Notes under the pieces: model-generated | Seen by the model: the letters and a program-made list of their open reading frames with translations, nothing else | Told to the model about the DNA's origin: nothing | The model's database searches: none | In this document: one piece after another, positions 60,578 through 64,000 of the stretch | Layout of the letters: each line of letters begins with the position of its first letter | Numbering within the stretch: position 1 is the stretch's first letter | Source: CAVSRC01 sp963732845 | GTDB taxonomy: Bacteria; Pseudomonadota; Alphaproteobacteria; Rhizobiales; Kaistiaceae | DNA: 64,000 nucleotides | Assembly (NCBI GenBank): GCA_963732845.1 | Contig: CAVTBE010000018.1 | Coordinates: forward strand, 1-64,000 | Direction: 5' to 3' | Translations under genes and position numbers: made by a program

Positions 60578-61269
60578 TGAGCCTCCGGAGCCTTCGCCAG
60601 CTCCGCCGGCGGCATGAAGCTGACCGAGACGCCACCGCGGAAGATGACGTGCTTGCCGCGGTCCGTAACTTCCATGCTGTCGGCGCGCAAGGTGCCATCC
60701 TTGGCTTGGATCTCGACCGGGTGCGACGACTGCATGCTGCCTTTGGCGAGGTCGACGGACGCCTGCTCGATCTGCGCGGCATAGCCGGTGGTCGTCTGGA
60801 TGGAAATGCCGTCCTTGAGTTCCAGCGTGTTGTTGTTGCCGTTGTAGATGCCGGTCGTCGCATCGACGGTGGCGGTGCCGGCATTTTCGAGACCGATATG
60901 GGCGTTGATCTGTTGGAAGGTCAGCACCTTGGGATCGTTGAGGCTCTGGATGGCACGGGCGGCGGTCACTTCATAAGCGCGCCGCGTACCCTCGAAACCC
61001 GAGATATGCGGCGTCTTCATGATGACGCTGTTCGACGTCACATCGATGCCGGCGCTCGAAATCAGACCGGCGAGATCGCTCGGGATGAAGCGGGCCGAGG
61101 CCCAGAACAGCAGCAGGCCGGCGACCGCCACGGCCGGGAGCACGATGCGCAGCGTGCGCACCAGCCGGCTGTGGCGCCGGGCGGCACGATAGGCCTGCTC
61201 TCCGCCCCGCCGGGTCGGGTTGTAGCGGATGCGATGCCGGACCGGCGTGTCCTCGGTGTAGTCGGTCAT
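60574..61269 (-). CDS. lptC: LPS export protein LptC
   Basis: The 231-residue protein has one N-terminal membrane anchor (LRIVLPAVAVAGLLLFWASA, residues ~40-60) and the LptC fold (VIMKTPHISGFEGTRRAYEV; VDATTGIYNGNNNTLELKDG; MQSSHPVEIQAKDGTLRADS). It passes LPS from the inner-membrane complex to LptA, with which it overlaps by four bases. Confidence 0.9.
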   Translation of the reverse strand: MTDYTEDTPVRHRIRYNPTRRGGEQAYRAARRHSRLVRTLRIVLPAVAVAGLLLFWASARFIPSDLAGLISSAGIDVTSNSVIMKTPHISGFEGTRRAYEVTAARAIQSLNDPKVLTFQQINAHIGLENAGTATVDATTGIYNGNNNTLELKDGISIQTTTGYAAQIEQASVDLAKGSMQSSHPVEIQAKDGTLRADSMEVTDRGKHVIFRGGVSVSFMPPAELAKAPEAQ

Positions 61270-61386
61270 GGGCTCCGTCTGGCGGCCTGGCGGCATATTG
61301 TGAGCAGTTGGCCCTGGTTGCGCAATCGCCTCAGCAAAACCACAACAATGGGCCAAAGCCAAGGCAGCCCCGCAGCCGGCTGACGC

Positions 61387-61998
61387 TCAGTGGGCGAAGA
61401 TGTCCTCTTCGCCCCAGCCGGCGAGATCCAGCCGCGCCCGCGTCGGCAGGAAGGCGAAACAGGCCTCGGCCAGCCGCCGGCGGCCCTCGCGCTCAAGCCG
61501 CTCGTCCAGCTTGTCGCGCAAGGCATGCAGGTACAGCACATCGGAAGCGGCGTAGGCGAGCTGGGCATCGCTCAACGCCTCGGCCGCCCAGTCCGAGCTC
61601 TGCTGCTGCTTCGACAGGTCGATGTCGAGGAACTCCTTGACCAGCTCCTTCAGGCCGTGGCGGTCGGTATAGGTGCGCGTCAGCTTGGAGGCGATCTTGG
61701 TGCAGAAGAGCGGCTCGGGCATGACGCCGAAGGCGTGCTCGAGCACGGCGATATCAAAGCGGGCGTAATGAAAGATCTTGGTGATGGCGCGGTCGGCGAG
61801 CACCCGGGTGAGATTGGGCGCGGCGCCCTGGCCGGGGGCGATCTGGACGATGTCGGCGCTGCCGTCGCCGGCGGAGAGCTGTACCAGGCACAGCCGGTCG
61901 CGCAGCGGGTTCAACCCCTGGGTCTCGGTATCGATGGCCACCGAACCGGCGAAGCGCGTGGCGTCCGGCAGGTCGCCCTTGTGGAGGCGAATGGTCAT
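61387..61998 (-). CDS. Ribonuclease D-like 3'-5' exonuclease
   Basis: The 203-residue protein has the DEDD exonuclease core: VAIDTETQGLNPLRDRLCLV (DxE), IFHYARFDIAVLEHAFG, and the final motif AQLAYAASDVLYLHAL. It is half the length of E. coli RNase D and lacks HRDC domains, as usual in alphaproteobacteria. It degrades or matures small RNAs. ATG 61998 is favoured over 62010. Confidence 0.92.
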   Translation of the reverse strand: MTIRLHKGDLPDATRFAGSVAIDTETQGLNPLRDRLCLVQLSAGDGSADIVQIAPGQGAAPNLTRVLADRAITKIFHYARFDIAVLEHAFGVMPEPLFCTKIASKLTRTYTDRHGLKELVKEFLDIDLSKQQQSSDWAAEALSDAQLAYAASDVLYLHALRDKLDERLEREGRRRLAEACFAFLPTRARLDLAGWGEEDIFAH

Positions 61999-62167
61999 GC
62001 CGCGAGCCATAGACGGAAACCACTAAGATTTCGAGTATTTTCGGTTTGCGGGGGATGGCGGAGCGGCCCAAGAGGCGCCAACGCACCCAGGCGCCGCGCC
62101 TCGGGCATCGTCTCACAACATCTTGAAATCACTTGGCTAATCTTCTCGATCCAGCTCTTCGAGAAAA

Positions 62168-62252
62168 TGGTGCCCAGGAAAGGACTCGAACCTTCACGGC
62201 TTGCACCACACGGACCTGAACCGTGCGCGTCTACCAATTCCGCCACCTGGGC
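62168..62252 (-). tRNA. tRNA-Leu(CAG)
   Basis: The minus strand gives acceptor GCCCAGG with CCTGGGC, discriminator A, encoded CCA (62168-62170), D arm GCGGAATTGGTAGACGCGC, anticodon loop TTCAGGT (anticodon CAG), a long variable arm and T loop TTCGAGT. Confidence 0.95.
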
Positions 62253-62374
62253 ACGGGGCGGATCAGTAAGGGCGGGTTCGAGCCTTGTCAACGGCGCGCG
62301 CGACTGCCTGTACAGCCGACAGCCAAGCCGATATGAGACGGGAACCTCTTGGGAACAGGCGCGGGAGCAGGCTG

Positions 62375-63352
62375 ATGGCCATCACCACCACTTCGAAGGG
62401 TCTGGTCACCGTTTTCGGCGGATCGGGCTTCCTCGGCCGCCATGTGGTGCGGGCGCTCCTGAAGCGCGGCTGGCGCGTGCGCGCCGCCGTGCGCCGCCCG
62501 GACCTCGCCGGCCACCTGCAGCCGCTGGGGCTGGTCGGCTGGGTGCAGCCGATGCAGGCGAACCTGCGCTATCGCTGGTCGGTGGACCGGGCGGTGGAAG
62601 GCGCCGACGCGGTGGTCAATCTCGCCGCCATCCTGGCAGAGAGCGGCCGCCAGCGCTTCAGCGCGGTCAACGATTTCGGCGCCCGCGCCGTGGCCGAAGC
62701 CGCCCGCGGGGCGGGGCTGAAGCGCGTGATCCATATGTCGGCGATCGGCGCCGATGCCAATTCGCCCTCCGTCCAGGCGCGCTCACGGGCGGCCGGCGAA
62801 GCCGCCGTCTTCGAGACGCTGCCGGACTCGGTCGTCTTCCGCCCGTCGATCGCCTTCGGGCAGGAGGATCACTTCTTCAACCGCTTCGCCGGCCTGTCGC
62901 GGGTGACGCTGGCGCTACCGCTGTTCGGCGGCGGGCACACGCGCTTCCAGCCGGTGTTCGTCGGCGACGTGGCGCAGGCTGTTGCCGATGCGGTGGAATG
63001 CAAGGCGCAGCCGGGCACGACCTACGAACTCGGCGGACCGGAGGTGAAGACCTTCCGCGAATGCCTGGAGACGATGCTGGCCGCCATCGACCGCCGGCGG
63101 CTGCTGGTTTCGGTGCCGTGGTCGCTGGCCTTTGCCGGCGCCTCGGTGCTGCAGCTGTGGCCGTGGCCACTGTTGACCGTCGATCAGGTGAGGCAGCTCA
63201 AGATCGACAACGTGGTTTCCGAGGCGGCCAAGGCCGATGGGCGCACCTTTGCCGCCTTCGGCATCGTGCCGGACAGCCTCGCCGCGATCCTGCCGTCCTA
63301 CCTCTATCGCTTCCGGCCGCGCGGCGAGTTCGAGCGCCACCGCACCGCCTAG
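62375..63352 (+). CDS. NDUFA9-like NAD(P)-binding protein
   Basis: The 325-residue atypical SDR protein has the Rossmann motif TVFGGSGFLGRHVVRAL and the NDUFA9-type blocks HMSAIGADANSPSVQARSRAAGE and FRPSIAFGQEDHFFNRFA. These resemble the complex I accessory subunit family that in bacteria may act in membrane, quinone or lipid metabolism. GGGAG precedes ATG 62375. It ends one base from the stop of the convergent epimerase gene. Confidence 0.88.
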   Translation: MAITTTSKGLVTVFGGSGFLGRHVVRALLKRGWRVRAAVRRPDLAGHLQPLGLVGWVQPMQANLRYRWSVDRAVEGADAVVNLAAILAESGRQRFSAVNDFGARAVAEAARGAGLKRVIHMSAIGADANSPSVQARSRAAGEAAVFETLPDSVVFRPSIAFGQEDHFFNRFAGLSRVTLALPLFGGGHTRFQPVFVGDVAQAVADAVECKAQPGTTYELGGPEVKTFRECLETMLAAIDRRRLLVSVPWSLAFAGASVLQLWPWPLLTVDQVRQLKIDNVVSEAAKADGRTFAAFGIVPDSLAAILPSYLYRFRPRGEFERHRTA

Positions 63353-64000
63353 CTAGGCCCGGCGCGCTTCGGCCATCGCGCGCCCCAGCTCCTCGGCAAA
63401 CAGGTCCTGCGGAGCCCAGTTCAGTTCGCGCCGGGCGGCACCGGCATCGAGGACGAAATCGTCGAGCGCTGCCCGCGCCGCCGCGGAGCGGCCGACGGCA
63501 TTGAGCGCCAGGCGCAGCGCCGCGCGCGAAAACGGCACGACGAGCGGCCGGCGTCCCGCCGCCGCGCACAGGCCGCGATAGATGTCGGCGATCGGCCGCG
63601 CCGGCTCGGCCGCGACATAGGCGCTTTGCGGCGGGCGGTCCGTTTCGAGCGCCAAGGCGACGAGCGCGCCGAGGTTGGTCACCGAGACGAGGGCGCGGCG
63701 CGCGACCAGGGCGCCGGAGGGGACCGGCAGGCCGCGTGAGGCTATCCGCACCAGGGTCGCGAAATTGCCCGGCGCGCCGGCCCCGTAGACGAGCGGCGGG
63801 CGAAGCGTGACGGTGACCAGGCCGGTGTCTGACGCGATTGCCTGCAGGGCCTCTTCGGCGGCGCATTTGCTGCGGCCATAGGCTGTGTTGGGGTGCAGGG
63901 GCGTGGTCTCGTCGATCATCGCCCCGCCCGCCCAGCGCCCATAGACGGCGGCGCTCGACAGGAAGACGAAGCGGGCGACGCCTTCTGCCACCGCGGCGCG
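63353..64000 (-). CDS. NAD-dependent epimerase/dehydratase, N-terminus outside window
   Basis: The visible 215 residues cover the SDR catalytic part: FVFLSSAAVYGRWAGGAMI (Ser), TAYGRSKCAAEEAL (YxxxK) and LRPPLVYGAGAPGNFATLV. It resembles UDP-glucose 4-epimerase-like proteins of unknown substrate. The frame continues upstream of the first in-window ATG (63991), so the start lies beyond 64000. Confidence 0.85.
   Translation of the reverse strand, partial: RAAVAEGVARFVFLSSAAVYGRWAGGAMIDETTPLHPNTAYGRSKCAAEEALQAIASDTGLVTVTLRPPLVYGAGAPGNFATLVRIASRGLPVPSGALVARRALVSVTNLGALVALALETDRPPQSAYVAAEPARPIADIYRGLCAAAGRRPLVVPFSRAALRLALNAVGRSAAARAALDDFVLDAGAARRELNWAPQDLFAEELGRAMAEARRA

Overview
The window is GC-rich and comes from an alphaproteobacterium, most likely Hyphomicrobiales (Bradyrhizobium/Xanthobacteraceae-like). 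The evidence is the irr/fabA/fabB/fabI locus, the lptC-lptA-lptB-rpoN-hpf-ptsN chain, the trehalose pair otsB-otsA and overall gene style. I would not name a genus from sequence alone.

Layout. 1-8420: an incomplete CheB-CheR-PAS sensor, small conserved proteins, a DoxX-like membrane protein, an HPF/RaiA-like protein and transketolase, mixed with gene debris: an IS1380 transposase fragment fused to what looks like the tail of pntB, and a transaldolase broken by several frameshifts. A GTA(C/G)TTTCCGA motif precedes three genes here. 8421-13412: a decaying integrative element next to tRNA-Ser(GGA), with a broken tyrosine integrase, an AlpA-like protein, an unknown protein, a frameshifted primase-helicase and a dense GGACA/TGTCC repeat array. 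13413-16854: msrA, a CHAD protein, mepA and one copy of a 212-276 bp inverted-terminal repeat.

17008-31622 is the most distinctive block: marR, a thiamine-diphosphate enzyme, a TRAP transporter (dctPQM), a branched-chain-type ABC transporter (livK, livH, a livM-livG fusion, livF), an aldehyde dehydrogenase and 4-hydroxybenzoate 3-monooxygenase, all on the minus strand, followed by an opposite-strand alcohol dehydrogenase. Two kinds of palindromic operator recur in front of its transcription units. I infer a pathway from an aryl-glyoxylate to an aryl aldehyde, 4-hydroxybenzoate and protocatechuate, with two dedicated importers. livF and the aldehyde dehydrogenase share one uninterrupted reading frame, and pobA carries a one-base frameshift.

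31644-45280: two SpoIIAA-like proteins (one frameshifted), otsA/otsB, a PAS-GGDEF-EAL protein, a TadG-like protein with a Cys-rich insert, lepA, a GNAT acetyltransferase, then fabI, fabB, fabA and divergent irr. 45281-48460: an IS481-family insertion with a perfect NCTAGN target duplication, sitting at the terminal CTAG of the second copy of the inverted repeat. 48465-56102: surface polysaccharide genes (GT10 glycosyltransferase, two other glycosyltransferase-like proteins, O-antigen ligase, a WecA-type transferase, a CapD/WbpM-type dehydratase). 56127-64000: core functions (ptsN, hpf, rpoN, lptB, lptA, lptC, ribonuclease D), tRNA-Leu(CAG), an NDUFA9-like protein and a partial epimerase.

Single-base indels break four otherwise well-preserved genes (primase-helicase, integrase, pobA, the first SpoIIAA-like gene). 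Assembly error must be considered for each, although the integrase also has a nonsense codon.
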